DNA of 64,000 bases from Saxidomus purpurata (Eukaryota; Mollusca; Bivalvia; Venerida; Veneridae), in contig JAFMSR010000007.1 in assembly GCA_022818135.1 (NCBI GenBank), forward strand, positions 5,794,534 to 5,858,533, read 5' to 3'. Under the pieces are notes generated by a model. It worked only from the letters and a program-made list of their open reading frames with translations, did no database searches and had not been told where the DNA came from. Both the position numbers and the translations under genes were made by a program. Of this stretch, positions 12,577 through 24,559 are shown one piece after another (the first letter of the stretch is position 1; the number at the start of each line of letters is the position of its first letter).

Positions 12577-13021
12577 TCTATACCTCGTGACATGTTACGA
12601 CAATTTTACGGATAAGGTTAAATAAAATATATTTGTTAACCTTTATTATTCGAAATACAATATAGTATTATCGATACTAATATCCAAATATTAGACCTCT
12701 AGCGAAATCGAAATACCGAAATCGTATTTGGAGTTAATGCAAGTAAAATCATATGCTTTATTATTTCCAATATATGACTTGTCTTGCTGTAAGCAATATT
12801 AGCAAGAACAAGAATTGGAAAGTGGCAATATATATTGCTGTTCTATGGTGGTCATTTATATTTAATCTTTGTAGAAGGTATAGAACGTTTAACATTATAC
12901 AACATTCTTCACAAAACTATAAATACCTATCTAATATATAACTCATGTGTCTTAAGTGTAAATACTTTTTCTGTATAAACACTTAGATTTGTAAAAAAAA
13001 AAAAAATATTTTCAGTAATCA

Positions 13022-14230
13022 TTAATTCAACAAATTTATACATATTAGGACGATTCCAGCAATGTCTCGGAATAAATTTTCTTTCAAATCAGTATACAGA
13101 TTACATTCTAATATAAAGTGATATTCATCTTCTAGATTATTACATGAGACGTTTAAGGGTGTACTTACTGGTTTTGTCCATCTACCAGTTTCAATCAATA
13201 GTCTGTGTGATGACATACGTAAATGGGATAAAACTACACGAAGCTTTTTAATTGTGACGATGTCTTAATAAGGCTGAAATCTATGGTTTGAAATATTTCT
13301 ATAGAATAAAGCTCTGCTTGAATCGTTCAGCCTGCCTGACCAGTTTTGTAAGAATTGGTCTTTTATTCTCTGTTTAACAGTAATTAGAAATAAGTCAAAA
13401 TTGCCAACGTTTTGAAAAAGGCAGGCTTCATGAAACCCAAGAGTACATAATAAATCTCTTAATAACGAACACCAGTTTTTCCTGTTAGGATAATCTATTG
13501 TATCTTGCATTAACATTGTATAAACTTTTCTTATATATTTGTTTTCATTTGTCTGTAAAACTTTTGTCCAAAATTTGATAATATTGAAAAAAACCTACTA
13601 TTCTGTAGTGGCATTCTGCCTAACTCGCCGTACACGAAATCACTTTGAGTCGTTTTCTTCACTCCTAATAAACGTTTGCAAAACTGTGTGTGTAAGCGTT
13701 CTATAGAATTTCCTTGGCTAAACCCCCATACTTCGCTACCATAATTTAGGATCGGTAAAATTAATTTATCGAACAGCTCTAACCTATGTCAGATAGATAT
13801 ATCAGTGAACTTGTGTAAGTATTGCTGCATTTTAAATATGGCTTTGAGTGCTTGTCCAGCTATTGTACTTTGAGCTTCTGTAAATGAACCACCTATGGTA
13901 AAAACTATACCAAGATATACAAATTTGTTTACGATTTCAACAATATTACCATCGTAGAAAAAGTTAATGTTTTCCGGTAAACGGCCCCCTTTTCTGAATA
14001 TCATAACCTTTGTTTTAGAAGTGTTTACGACTAATTTCCATTTATTACAATAATCCAATAACATGTCCAGACTAGCTTGTAGTTCATCGCTACTGTTTGC
14101 AAATATGACTATGTCGTCAGCATACAATATTAAAAAACTTTGAACATATTGACATCTATACCCTCAAAACCATTTTTAATATACATATCTTCGATGTCAT
14201 TGATGTACATTACAAAAATATGATTATTAG
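13022..14230 (-). mobile_element. 5'-truncated non-LTR retrotransposon with YADD reverse transcriptase
   Basis: From right to left: YINDIEDMY, a frame change, then the YADD box (MYADDIVIFANSSDELQAS), DYCNKWKLVVNTSKTKVM and KFVYLGIVFT. After that come a segment with SEVWGF-type tail sequence (13600-13790), FLQNWSGRLNDSSRALFYR (13300-13400) and the tail NNLEDEYHFILEC (13100-13160). The copy lacks the endonuclease and the front half of RT, and its frames are broken. It belongs to a different LINE lineage from the FADD-type copy at 4377-5874. Confidence 0.82.
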
Positions 14231-14239
14231 ACAAATTCA

Positions 14240-14480
14240 AAAGTTGGAGGTAAATTTTTTGAGATTTATACACAAGAAAGGCAGCGTGATAGTTACATCT
14301 CTGTGGAAAAGAAATCCATTGAAGCTCTTGTAGCATTTGTACAGAGCCATGGCAACAAGAATTTTGCATGGAATGGAATTCTTTGAAATGCTTTGGTAGA
14401 GCTTCATGGAACGAACAACTTTGTCGAGTTTCAGCAACATTGCCCATAAGGTTTCATAGTGTAGTTTGACGTGCGACCTA
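14240..14480 (-). repeat. Minus-strand fragment of the repeat at 27380-27830 and 45390-46320
   Basis: The reverse complement contains TTCCATGCAAAATTCTTG followed by TTGCCATGGCTCTGTACA and AAGCTCTACCAAAGCAT. These match the repeat's words CATTCCATGCAGAACTCTGG and TTGCCATGGCAACAG (27571-27605). It abuts the LINE fragment on its left. Confidence 0.6.
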
Positions 14481-14640
14481 CGGTGATTGGTCACAAAAAA
14501 TCACTCTGACACTTTTTCCAGTCATTAAAAAAAACAAATATAGAACTCTTTAGATGTTAGCTCGATAATTATTTCTTGATATCAAAATTAAACGAGATCT
14601 TTTCTGCTATCAAAAGAGCTAAGCCCAAACAAAAGGTGTG

Positions 14641-14780
14641 AAGTGGAGTGAAGTGAAGGCAAAGCAAATCACAAAGTACAAAGTACAAAGTACAAAATAA
14701 GGTAAGGTAAGGTAAGGTAAGGTAAGGTAAGGTAAGGTAAGTTAAGTTAAGGTCAAGTCAAGTCAAGTCAAGTCAAGCAA
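14641..14780. repeat. Compound microsatellite, (GTACAAA)n to (GGTAA)8 to (GTCAA)n
   Basis: Three CAAAGTA copies are followed by eight perfect GGTAA units (14701-14740), two GTTAA units and then five GTCAA-type units. The drift from one pentamer to the next shows stepwise growth by slippage. Confidence 0.95.
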
Positions 14781-15469
14781 AGTATATAATGATTTATTAT
14801 AGCGACTTGTGCATCAGACATAGACATTGTATTCAAAGTTTATCAAAACGTGATATAATCACAATAGCTCCCAGTCCCGTGGACCTATAAAGTCACCTTA
14901 ACAATATTTGCATTAAAATATACATGTTTTAACAAATAAAGTACACATAATAATTCGAAAGAATTGATTATGAGCATCTATATACTATATACATTTTTAG
15001 ACGGATAGAATGTTTAACTTAAAATAGATAATAGAGCCATTACATCGTCACCTTCACAGTCATAACTTATACTATTTTATAGAACACAAAATTGATTACA
15101 ATTTATGCATATTGCAGCATATTATAGACCAAAAGGAGTTTGGAGTGATTACCATATACTTTCGATTAAACTTTAACCAAAAAAACGTTCATTTTCAAAT
15201 TGAAACGCTCATTTTTAAATGTAAAAAGATATTACTAAAAACAAATGAAAATCTTATTCAACAACTACTTAAAATTCGTTTTCGGTTTTAATGATGTTGA
15301 TCTTTCTGTTTAAATATATGAAGCCTTTTTGAATCACTAAGTCGTCATCCATTATGCATGAAACTCCTATACAATCTTCAAGAGCATGGTGTCTCTCCCC
15401 AGGTTACTACAATGTAACTGGGTAAAATCTTTTTTCTTAGTAGCTCTCAAATTGTTGTCCTCAATAGTA

Positions 15470-16430
15470 TTTCCTCTTACGAAGTTTCTGTAACATCTGG
15501 AGTACCACAAGGCTATGTACTCGGCCCGTTTCTCTTTCTGCTTTACATCAATGACCTCCCGTGTTCTGTTACTTCTAAGGTGCAACTCTTTGCTGATGAC
15601 ACAGCAGTTTACCTTACCATGAAGTCTGTTTTAGACTGCAAAACCCTCCAACGTGATCTCCAGCAACCAGAGAAATGGGAAGAGCTGTAGGACATGGAAT
15701 TTAACCCCAGCAAATGTCAGGTCCTACATAATAAATTATTATGTTATATTATTTCAAAAAGCCGCACCCCTATCAGATCTACCTTTAAATATACACTCCA
15801 TGGAGAAACCTTACAAATTTTATCTAATGCAAAATATCTGGGTGTGGACATTTCAAAAGATCTTTCTTGGAACACTCACATAGATAGAGTCATCACCACA
15901 GCTAACAAAACATTAGGGTTCATCCTCAAAAAAAGAACCGGTCTGATCATTTGTCCGTCCCCAACTTTAATTTTTATCGACAGTTTAGTCACCTCAAACT
16001 AAAAAGAACATAGACAGGTTTGAGGTGGTGCAGCGCCGTGCAATAAGATGGGTTAAAACGACTATTCTACCTATTCAAGTGCCACATAAAAGCAGTCACA
16101 TTTCGGTTGGAGGTCCCTTGAACACCGTAGAAATTATGCAAGGCTGATCATGTTCTATAAATTGTATCACTCCCCCTATATCCCGTAGTCCCGGTCAGGT
16201 TGTCTCGCCTCATGCACCCATATTGTCTCCGCCAGGTACATGTCGGCACGGATTATTTCAAATTTTCCTTTTTCAACATGCTACAGTACTCTGGAATGGT
16301 CTGCCTCATCACATTGCTAGCATGCCTAGTTTGAACTCCTTCAAGCAGACTGCTTCAGGATGAAATTACTGGATCATTAAGGATGTCTTGTCACTTTTAT
16401 CTTCCTCTCTATTCTACTATATTTTATACA
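15470..16430 (+). mobile_element. 5'-truncated LINE reverse transcriptase, broken frames
   Basis: Readable blocks: [40 protein letters not shown] (FADD catalytic box at about 15585), then after a stop at 15688 MEFNPSKCQV, LHGETLQILSNAKYLGVDIS and ANKTLGFILKKR. Downstream a degraded tail contains RSLEHRRNYARLIMFYKL-type sequence near 16110-16160. Stops at 15688 and 16000 and later frame changes make it non-functional. Confidence 0.83.
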
Positions 16431-16879
16431 AGTTAGCAAACTTATTGCTTTTATTTCCACTCTAATACTATCTATAGGGAACTTACCATGTAGTATTCTA
16501 ACGGTTTCCTCTCACTTATTTTATGGCACGCACTCATGAAAGAGAGGTGTGACAGTATTGAAAGATAAGATAGACACTATTTTTCAAGCGACTCCAGACT
16601 TGCCTATATATTGAAAATATATTATTGATAGGCACATAAATAATTGAGTTTCTAATATCGATATGAGAGATGTATAAATTATTATGATGTTTTACGAGTC
16701 ATTACGCCGCTATCTTTGCCTTTTTGATGAAATGCATGGTAAAACGATTTTTTTTTAATTAAGATTTCACTTTTTAAATAATATGTAAGTTTGTATTTGG
16801 GAGGTTCGTTTTGCAATTTTAAAAGGACGATGCATTTTTGATATCAAGAAATGTGTTCAACATCCGTATGTATGTATGT

Positions 16880-17140
16880 TTTTTACGGGCGAAAGCTCGA
16901 AGGGCGCGAAGCCCGACCATAGGTAAACGTATGTACGAGTATTTAATTGAATACTGAAAACAATCAAATAAGTGATTTGTCATATACCCATTTGAGAGTG
17001 TCGACTCCTGGACGATACGATAAATTACTTATAACGCTACACCGTCTATAAACTTCCGCTGCAAATTTTGTTTACAACGTGACGTCATTTATCAAAAGAA
17101 ATTGTGACGTCATTAAATGTCAGCCATTTTTGTTTATAAT
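16880..17140 (+). repeat. Dispersed element with paired TGACGTCA sites, copy 1 (partial)
   Basis: It starts ACGGGCGAAAGCTCGAAGGG, continues GACCATAGGTAAACGTATGT and TAATTGAATACTGAAA, and ends with two TGACGTCA octamers (17080-17087, 17105-17112) and ATGTCAGCCATTTTTGTTT. Related copies are at 17889-18505, 18614-18905 and, inverted, 25795-26310. Confidence 0.8.
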
Positions 17141-17180
17141 AATAATAATAATAATAATAAAAATAATAATAATAAATTCT
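17138..17180. repeat. (TAA)n microsatellite, 3' tail of the adjacent LINE
   Basis: Runs of ATAATAATAATAATAATAA are interrupted once by AAAA. The tract lies at the 3' end of the minus-strand LINE fragment, where CR1/L2-like elements usually carry a short tandem tail. Confidence 0.85.
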
Positions 17181-17374
17181 TTATTTTCAGAAGGTATAAA
17201 CTCATTACGCATATACATCAAAATTAAATTAAATTAAATGTACATACATATTTTCAATGAGGCCTTCTATAAAACAACAACATCTCAACATACATTGCAT
17301 AGGCAAAGAATATAAAAAAAGATACATTACACACACAAAAGAAATGAGCAGAACACCAGTGATTATAAAGCATA

Positions 17375-17830
17375 TTAAACATTAAGCAGATACGTTTTGT
17401 ATTGATTTTTGAAAGCGTTTAAGGAAACTGCGTTTCTAATGATTTCTGGTATAGAATTCCAAGTCTGCATAGCAACAACTTTAAATGACTGGTTAAGATA
17501 TTCAGTTCGAGATCTAGTATGTGTTAACATACCCATTGAGCTGGAACGTAAATGATACCTTCTATTTTCAGAAATACGGATAAATTCACATATGTACGAA
17601 GGTGCCATATTGTGAAGAGCTTTATAAGTCATAGTAGCAATGTGAAACTTGTGACGATCTTGAACAGTTAACCACTTTAATTCTTTAAACAGCGGAGCCG
17701 ACGGTGTACGCAAGGCTTTGTTAAGATGCATCTTATGATACTTTTTTGAATACTGGCTAGTTTAAAAAGGAGCTGTTTTGTACAATTACTTGTACAATTA
17801 CCCCATGTGATTGACCCGTAGTTTCGAATA
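17375..17830 (-). mobile_element. LINE open reading frame 2 C-terminal fragment
   Basis: On the minus strand, 118 codons read LFKELKWLTVQDRHKFHIA, TYKALHNMAPSYICEF, HLRSSSMGM, FKVVAMQTWNSIPEIIRN and end YKTYLLNV. This is the well-known post-RT tail of jockey/CR1-like LINEs (LKWLPV, ALNGLAPSYL, WNSLP). Upstream, 17740-17830 continues in other frames (TKQLLFKLASIQK). The copy is strongly 5'-truncated; its tail region frame is still open, which suggests a fairly recent insertion. Confidence 0.85.
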
Positions 17831-17888
17831 ACGCAACACTTTTCTGATGAATGCCGGTTTGTATTTTGAAATGTAAAGAGATCCTATT

Positions 17889-18505
17889 TATACGGGCGCT
17901 CGAAGGGCGCGAAGCGCCCTTCGGGCGAAGCCCGACCATAGGTAAACGTATGTACGAGTATTTAATTGAATACTGAAAGCAATAAAATTAATGAATTCAC
18001 GATTACCCATGGAAGATTTCAATTTGTCCGCACCCATGGACGATACGAAAACATACTTATAACGATGCACCGTTTTTTAACTTCCGCTGCAAATGACCAA
18101 TCGGAAGTCCTCGGTAGATTCCGTTACCCTGCATCAAACGAAGCATTCTGCCGAGGTGTTCCGATTGGCAAATGACGTCATTTATGTGACGTCATTAAAT
18201 GTCAGCCAATTTTGTTTTGAAAAAATGCAACACATTTCCGTTTAATGCAGGTTTGTACTTTGGAAATATAAAGAGATTCTATTTATGTACACATTCCTAT
18301 GGTTTGATACCCTTCCTGTTACGCCATAAAAAGTAACATTTCTTTTAGCAGTCAATACCTTGATTCATGATTCAATGGATATTCGATATCATTATTTTCG
18401 TAGGCTAACTTCAAACGTTTTTGCGACCCCTGGGCAGTGAAAATTCGTAACATTTTTAAAATAAACTACTGTTATGCTTTCGCCCGATATAGGTTTTGCC
18501 TATTT
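17889..18505 (+). repeat. Dispersed element with paired TGACGTCA sites, copy 2 (longest)
   Basis: This near-complete copy starts at GGGCGCTCGAAGGGCGCGAA and carries TAGGTAAACGTATGTACGAG. Its TGACGTCA sites are at 18173-18180 and 18187-18194. It ends with CGCCCGATATAGGTTTTGCC and ATTTTCATATTA. It contains an extra block (18080-18165) not seen in copy 1. The open frames on both strands are shared by all copies and look non-coding. Confidence 0.82.
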
Positions 18506-18613
18506 TCATATTACACATAACTAAAGTTTCTTGTGACGCCATAAAAAGCAACATTTCTTTTCGCATTCCACCCTTGATTCATGACTCTATGAATATTCCG
18601 TACCAATAATTCT

Positions 18614-19005
18614 CATACGGGCGAAAGCTCGAAGGGCGCGAAGTCCGACCATAGGTAAACGTATGTACGAGTATTTAATTGAATACTGAAAGCAATAAAA
18701 TTAATGAATTCACGATTACCCATGGAAGATTTCAATTTGTCCGCACCCATGGACGATACGATAACATACTTATAACGATGCACCGTCTGTGCGTTATTTT
18801 CGGAACTTGAACTGTTTTTGCGTCCCCGAAAATTCGTACCATTTCTAAAAATGAAATTCCTGTTATGCTTTCGCCCGATATAGGTATTGCCTATTTTCAT
18901 ATTAATCTAAACCGTTTTTGCGTACCCTGAAAATTCGAACCATTTCTAAAAATGAAATTCCTGTTATGCTTTCGCTCGATATAGGTATTGCCTATTATCG
19001 TTAGT
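18614..19005 (+). repeat. Dispersed element, copy 3, with a duplicated 3' end
   Basis: The 5' part (18614-18790) matches copy 2 closely. It then jumps, after GATGCACCGTCTGTG, to the 3' part, losing the TGACGTCA block. The 3' terminal segment (CCTGTTATGCTTTCGCCCGA ... TATTGCCTATT) is present twice, ending near 18900 and 19000. Confidence 0.78.
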
Positions 19006-19019
19006 ATCGGATAATCCAT

Positions 19020-19268
19020 ATGACCAACGCCCCAAGAAGAGTTTAGTTATTTTAGGTTTTGGTGCATAGTGCAAGGTACAGAACGTGGTCCGTTCCGGAG
19101 ACACCCATGCTACTTAAAAATGCCCGGTGTACAGCACCGATACATGGGACCTCGGTTTTTTAGGTCTCATCCTAAAGGACATGTGTTATGTTAGTGGAGG
19201 AGAGGGGAGTCGAACCTGCGATCCCTTGATTACAATCTAGCTCGGGACCACTGGATCACTGATCACAC
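19020..19268 (-). mobile_element. tRNA-derived SINE, minus strand
   Basis: Reverse complement: a tRNA-like head with A-box-like TGATCCAGTGGTCCCGAG and a perfect B box (GGTTCGACTCC, near 19210-19220), followed by a body with CCGAGGTCCCATGTATCGGT and GGGTGTCTCCGGAACGG. The anticodon arm no longer pairs, so it is not a functional tRNA. Confidence 0.65.
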
Positions 19269-19269
19269 A

Positions 19270-21050
19270 AGATATATTTAGTGTTCCGTAACCAATAGCT
19301 AATTCCACGCTGAAACAATTTATATGTACTACCGGCAACACACGCGCATGCGCAAAAGACATTCTGTTTACATTCGTTACAAAAAAGAATTTTTTTTTTC
19401 TGTTTATCCCTTTTGTTTATCATTTTCCGTCTTGAGGAAATAGATCCATTTACAATACTGTTTTGTCCCCCTCAATTAGCATTTGATTATATTTTGTCAA
19501 GTATACTGGTTGAGGCAAATTCAAACCGCTAGGTTGGGCAAGTGGATGCATGTTTTTTCTCTTTTGACTGGAGATAAGATGTAGTTTCTTCTAGGCAATA
19601 CACTAATACCAGCCTGCATCTTGCTATTCTGGAACCAGGTAAATTAACGTAACATATCTTGTATAGAGTATTTTTAGTGCGCTAGTTTTTTTTAGTAAGC
19701 ACTGCCCGATTTTACTTTTGGAAGTCCCAAGCAGTATAGTAGTTTCTGCTCATATCGCGGGTTAACTTGTATCGCGGTAATCTCCCTTTTCTTATTTTCC
19801 TTTCCGATCGTAACGAGGCTGACAATGCAGTAACACATATACGTCAACAAGAATCTAATGGGTCACGTGGCATTAAATAATGTAATATTTCATCGTAAAT
19901 GGGAAGATAAAGTAACCTTTCATGCAATCACTCCATTTCATACAAATAAGTTTCTCCTCGTCATCCCGTTCATCCAAAAATTTATCATTATTAGGAATGA
20001 ATTTGATTCGAAAGCCTCGAAAGGTATTTAAATCTTGGCAGCTATATTGTTTTTACGAATAAAGTTGTTTTCATCACGTGATAGCGTCAGTAAGTGTGTC
20101 TAGGGGCCGTCACTTTGAACACAAAAAATAACGGACACTAGCATGTGCTCCGCAAATGAAAATGACATACGCGGTCTCAATTGTGGTCGGCAGTCAGAAG
20201 AATAATCAGATGGAGAAAAGTTTACCTTCATTAAATTGGACTATATGACTTTTGTCAACATTTGACAAATAAAAAAGAACTATAGGAGTCTGTTTTCGTT
20301 TAAAAGATACATTGAGTTGAGATGACCCCTCTGTACTCGACAAGAAGAGAAAACAAAATGGCGTCTATACAGTCTGATAATTCAACTGCTCAATTTTCCA
20401 GTAAAAATTGTTGAATATTTAAAATGAATATATTATTAATTAACCTAGACTTCCGTGAATCGATAATGAGTTTTATAGTGTGTAAGCACATTTTATAAAC
20501 AGAAAGTACGGCCGCGATTTAAATACCGCGATTACAGAGAATTATGGGAGTTTCTTTAAAGGTGAAACACGGTGGATAACTTCCTACGTTTTATGCTTTA
20601 TTCAAACAACTTTTGCATGAAAGATTGTTTTCACTTTAAAGTAGAATGGTTGGAAGGAAAGGTCAAACAAATATAAATTGGGGAGAAATACTTTTCTTCT
20701 ATTTTATTTCCGTTGGAATCGTTAGTACCGCGATACAAGAGAACTCCATCCTATATTCTTGAAGAAAGTGGCTGCTTGTCCGGAAACCGGACGACTAGAA
20801 TTTTTTCTTGCCATCCTGTAACCTGACAAGCAGCCTTTACTAGTATGCTAGGCTAGTCATCCGGTAACCAATTTCTTTGTAAATGAGTTCATCTTGATGA
20901 GTGCAAGAGCAGTAGTAAAGCAAAAAAATCTTTGTTATATATCCTATATTATATACCTTTACTTTTCCTATGACATCTGTTTGTTTACTTCATCAAATGA
21001 TTTCCATCTCGTGTAGAAGTAGTCTCGGGGTTTAGCCTCGAACCCAAAAG
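19270..21050. other. Gene-free stretch; no assignable feature
   Basis: AT-rich DNA without LINE or TIR signatures that could be read. A short ATG-led frame at about 20358 (ATGGCGTCTATACAG) has no usable donor or partner exon. Confidence 0.35.
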
Positions 21051-21059
21051 TAGCGATTA

Positions 21060-21255
21060 TCGCGGATTTAGGATCCCGGTACAATATTACTAAAGGCAAT
21101 AAAATGGATAATAAAAGAAACACATAATTACTGTACATGTAACAATTTTTTTACTTACAACAGTAGTTGTGACCGAATTGAAATGGAATTGTGCTGTAAA
21201 GTTTGGTTGTATACTTAGCGAGATAACTCTTACGGTACTATATATCGCATTTTTT
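21060..21255 (+). repeat. Diverged repeat, inverted partner of 25560-25735
   Basis: Shared blocks in the same order: GGCAATAAAATGGATAATAA, AACAGTAGTTGTGACCGAAT, TTGAAATGGAATTGTGCTG and GAGATAACTCT. The partner carries them on the opposite strand with scattered substitutions and small indels. Confidence 0.7.
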
Positions 21256-21548
21256 CATGGTAAATAGATTCAAATACTTCTCTTGTCGTGAAATTAGTCT
21301 TTACTCTAAAGAGTAGATCTTTGGATTAATAAAAAGTAAAAAATCGTCTGATACGAAATCTGATCAAAATTTTGAAGGCCTTTAAAAGTCCATTAACGTT
21401 AAAAATGTAACTTAATAAATGTTACTTATTTTTAGTTAAATAATACCAGAAAATGATAATCTTCCTTCGCTATACATGACAAGGTGCAGGCGTTAGTATA
21501 AACAGGTAAAATCGTACCCAAAGATACAGTTGACAGACGCTTATCACT

Positions 21549-21985
21549 AGCGGATCCAGGGGGGGGCGCACCCGGCGCGCGCCCCCCTAAAATTCCCCAA
21601 TCTTACATAAATATCTGAGTATAAATTTATATTTTCTGTTTCCGAAATCGGTATCTTAAAAGTATCAAAAACATGTTTGAAATGCAGGAAAATGCACGAA
21701 ATGGCACCCTCGAAAAAAAAATTTTCGGGGGAGCATGCCCCCGAACCCCCCTAGAAAGTGCCTCCCCATTTTTTAACCTCTGGCTACAGCCCTTGCATTG
21801 TTCATTGCCATTCAATTATACATGTTAATTATACACTCGCTCCCTCCATCTCTGTTTAGTGTTCGATTACTTGAAACAAAGAATAAAACACAGTCATAAT
21901 TGCCGTTTTATAAGGCTTGAGCAGAACCAACAAATGGCAAAAAGTTACGCCCCCCCTAACACCAAATCCTGGATCCGCCCCTGCT
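21549..21985. mobile_element. TIR element with GC-rich GCGGATCCAGG ends
   Basis: Left end AGCGGATCCAGGGGGGGGCG; right end CCTGGATCCGCCCCTGC, its inverted partner (21969-21985). A second inverted pair lies inside (GCGCGCGCCCCCCTAAA at 21578 and GGGGAGCATGCCCCCGAACC at 21727). No coding capacity is seen. The GGATCCAGG-ended DNA transposon remnant type is widespread in animals. Confidence 0.6.
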
Positions 21986-22119
21986 TATTAAATAAGGTAT
22001 GTACAGTAAAACTTATGTAGAAGTCCAAAGGTATCCGTATAACTAGCCGGTATAAAAAGCTGTTGAGCATAATTTTCTGGGAGATCGTCGATGGAGCTAG
22101 CAGAGAGCACATCGAGGAG

Positions 22120-22547
22120 TAGAGATGTAATCGATTGAAACGATATCGATATATCAACGATAAAACATTTTTGATTCGATATCGATTGCCGTTTTGAAAA
22201 ATCGTACATCAGATAATGTTACACCGTGCAATGATCTACAGTTTCACGTTCGAAAATTCCATCAAAACTCAACCAGAATTTCAACAATCACTCTACCCAG
22301 AGTTCAGTGTTTTTCTAACAAATGATAATTTAATGAAATGTGGTCTCATATGCAAAAATATTTCAGCACTGCAAGGGTTGATATATATTATACACCAGAA
22401 CCATATGTTTAGTACAAATAAAGTCGAGAGATTTGGTAGAATATGTAGTCAGTGTCTATTTTACGCCCATGTATCGATATATCGCTGTATCGTCGATATT
22501 TCTAAATTGATATATCGATACAAAAATTTTAATCAATGACATCCCTA
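22120..22547. mobile_element. hAT-like MITE with 8-bp target duplication
   Basis: The ends TAGAGATGTAATCGATT (left) and AATCAATGACATCCCTA (right) are inverted repeats with two or three mismatches. The flanks are TCGAGGAG (22112-22119) and TTGAGGAG (22548-22555), an 8-bp duplication with one difference, as made by hAT transposases. The subterminal parts are rich in CGATATCGATATATC-like palindromes. No transposase remains. Confidence 0.82.
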
Positions 22548-22639
22548 TTGAGGAGATAACAGAGAAATTAATAAGCCATAATTATTATCAGGACTTTGAC
22601 ATAGTAAATACAGGCGAAGTTCCCTCATATTTGCAGCTT

Positions 22640-22925
22640 TGGCTCATACTTGCAGGGACTTCCTGATATCTGTATTTAACTATAAGTTCGGGTCGTGGTG
22701 TAAGCTGATGGTTTAGGGTATTGTTTCGAACACAGGCTTGTGACCAGGTTGAAACAAGGGGCTTAGAGTATTGTTTCGACCATTGGCTTGTGACCAGGTT
22801 GAAACAAGGGGTTTATGGTATAGGTTTGAGACATAGTAGGGACTTGGATTGAAACAATAGGACATTGTAACTTGGTTTGGGAAAGAATATACTCTCATGC
22901 AGCTTCGGCTCATACTTGCAGAGGT
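22640..22925. repeat. 60-bp tandem repeat between two GCAGCTTTGGCTCATACTTG copies
   Basis: The unit (TTGTTTCGAACACAGGCTTG, GACCAGGTTGAAACAAGGGG, TTAGAGTA) occurs almost perfectly twice from about 22718, then as a decayed third copy to about 22870. GCAGCTTTGGCTCATACTTG at 22634 recurs as GCAGCTTCGGCTCATACTTG at 22898, so the block is a direct-repeat-bounded dispersed element. Confidence 0.75.
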
Positions 22926-23081
22926 ATCAGATCCCATATATATAAACTTTAATATATGTAACAGCCCTGATTAAAGTTGATTACTATTTCGAACAATTAT
23001 TTTACAATCATTGGTACAACGAATCATAAGCTAAGGAGCTCGAACTAATTATATTTTGCAGACTAATCAAAAGCAGATAGC

Positions 23082-24552
23082 TAAGGCCAGTGTTTTTTTA
23101 TTTGTCGTTACTCGAACCCGCCGCCCCTATTTTTTCGTATTTTCAACAAAAAAAAATCAAAAAAATTTATTTTTTTTTTCTTCAAAAGTTTAAAATGTTT
23201 TAAAAAGTTTTTTTTTTCCCTCCTCCTTACGGAGCTTTTTAATTTCAAACTTCCAGTAACAAGGCCAGAATTTTTTTATTTCTTGTTACTCGAAGTTTGA
23301 AATTAAAAAGCTCCGCGAGGAGGAGGGGAAAAAAAACGATTTTTTTATACATGACAAACTTTGTTTCATGGCGGACCTGCTTTCTCTTCTAAAATCCGAC
23401 AAAAGAACACCCCCTCCCTGAGCAAAATGCCCTTGAAAATTTGTTGACTTTCATTTTATTATAAGAAACAGAAATCAAACATATCAGAGATAAAAAATAC
23501 TGGTGTCAGTAACAAAGCAACAGGCATTGGTGTTAAAACACTCATGAATCAAAAGAATACTGCTATTTTCAATTGAAAACATTGTATATATTATCTTTTT
23601 TGAGTCTTCTGTTCACCATTTTCTTTGAAAAGATAACAAAAATCGGGGTCGCGAAAATACTTGACAAACAAAAAAACGGCGATTTTCAGCTGACTTTTTC
23701 ACATGTAAGGTATCAAGTGATTGCAAGAAATCAGTCTGAAACTTTTGATTGATGGGAAGTTGCATTTTTATAAAACATTTGGCCAACATTTGATTAAATT
23801 AATCAAAAACATTTATCAGCATAAGTTAAGTCTCAAAATTTTGTCAATATTTTGAAGGGAATTTTTTGTCAAAAATTGGGGGATAATATATATCATTTTA
23901 GGAGGGGAATGATGCCGAATTCGGCCCAAAATGGCACTGAAAAATTAACTAAATTTTCAGATAAAAATACTGGTGTCAGTAGCAAAGCAGGAAGCATTTG
24001 TGTTAAAACACATAAACAATGTATTGTTATCTTGTTTTAGTCTTCTGAACACTGTTTTCTTTGGAAAAATTAACAAACGAAAAATCGGTGATTTTCAGCT
24101 GACTATTTCAAATTTAAGGTATCAAATACTTGCAAGAAGTGGTTACGACACATTTTTATTGATGGAAACTTCCTTTTTGTAACGATTTTGGCAAACAATG
24201 GATTAAATTGATCAAAAACTTTTATCAGCATTCATTTTGAGGGGAGTTTTTGTCAAAAATAGAGGGAAATATACATCATTTTAGGAGGGGAATGGGGTTG
24301 AATTTCGGTCTCAAATCAGTCTGAAAAAAATCTTAACACAAATGCAGCTTCTGGACGTTATCATATGTCTAAACATTCCTCTAACTTCGCGATTTTAACA
24401 TTTTAAACTTATGAAGAAAAAAAAAACAATTTGAAAAAAAAATTTTTTTGATTTTTTTTTTTTTGAAAATACGAAAAGATAGGGGCGGTGGGTTCGAGTA
24501 ACGACAAATCAAAAAACACTGGCCCAAGAAATAAAAAAATTCTGGCCTAAGG
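23082..24552. mobile_element. Nested foldback element with 62-bp inverted ends
   Basis: Left arm 23085-23146 (GGCCAGTG... CTCGAACCCGCCGCCCCTA ... TTTTCAA) is inverted at 24463-24524. Inside the left part, a second hairpin pairs CCCTCCTCCTTACGGAGC (23218) with GCTCCGCGAGGAGGAGGGG (23309). The terminal word AAGGCCAG recurs at 23262 and, inverted, at 24541. The interior holds a tandem duplication of about 460 bp (ACTGGTGTCAGTAACAAAGC at about 23500 and 23966). No open frame of substance. Confidence 0.8.
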
Positions 24553-24559
24553 AAAATTA

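Noticed and set aside
17888..18175. Recurring peptide frames (for example YVYLWSGFA) in several places
   Set aside because: They are translations of the dispersed TGACGTCA element; stops and indels fall freely among copies, so no protein is conserved.
19195..19268. tRNA gene on the minus strand
   Set aside because: The A and B boxes are present but the anticodon stem does not pair and a SINE body follows.
20358..20405. Short ATG-led frame MASIQSDNSTAQFS resembling a first exon
   Set aside because: The only donor is a weak A/GTAAAA, and no partner exon or promoter signal was found.
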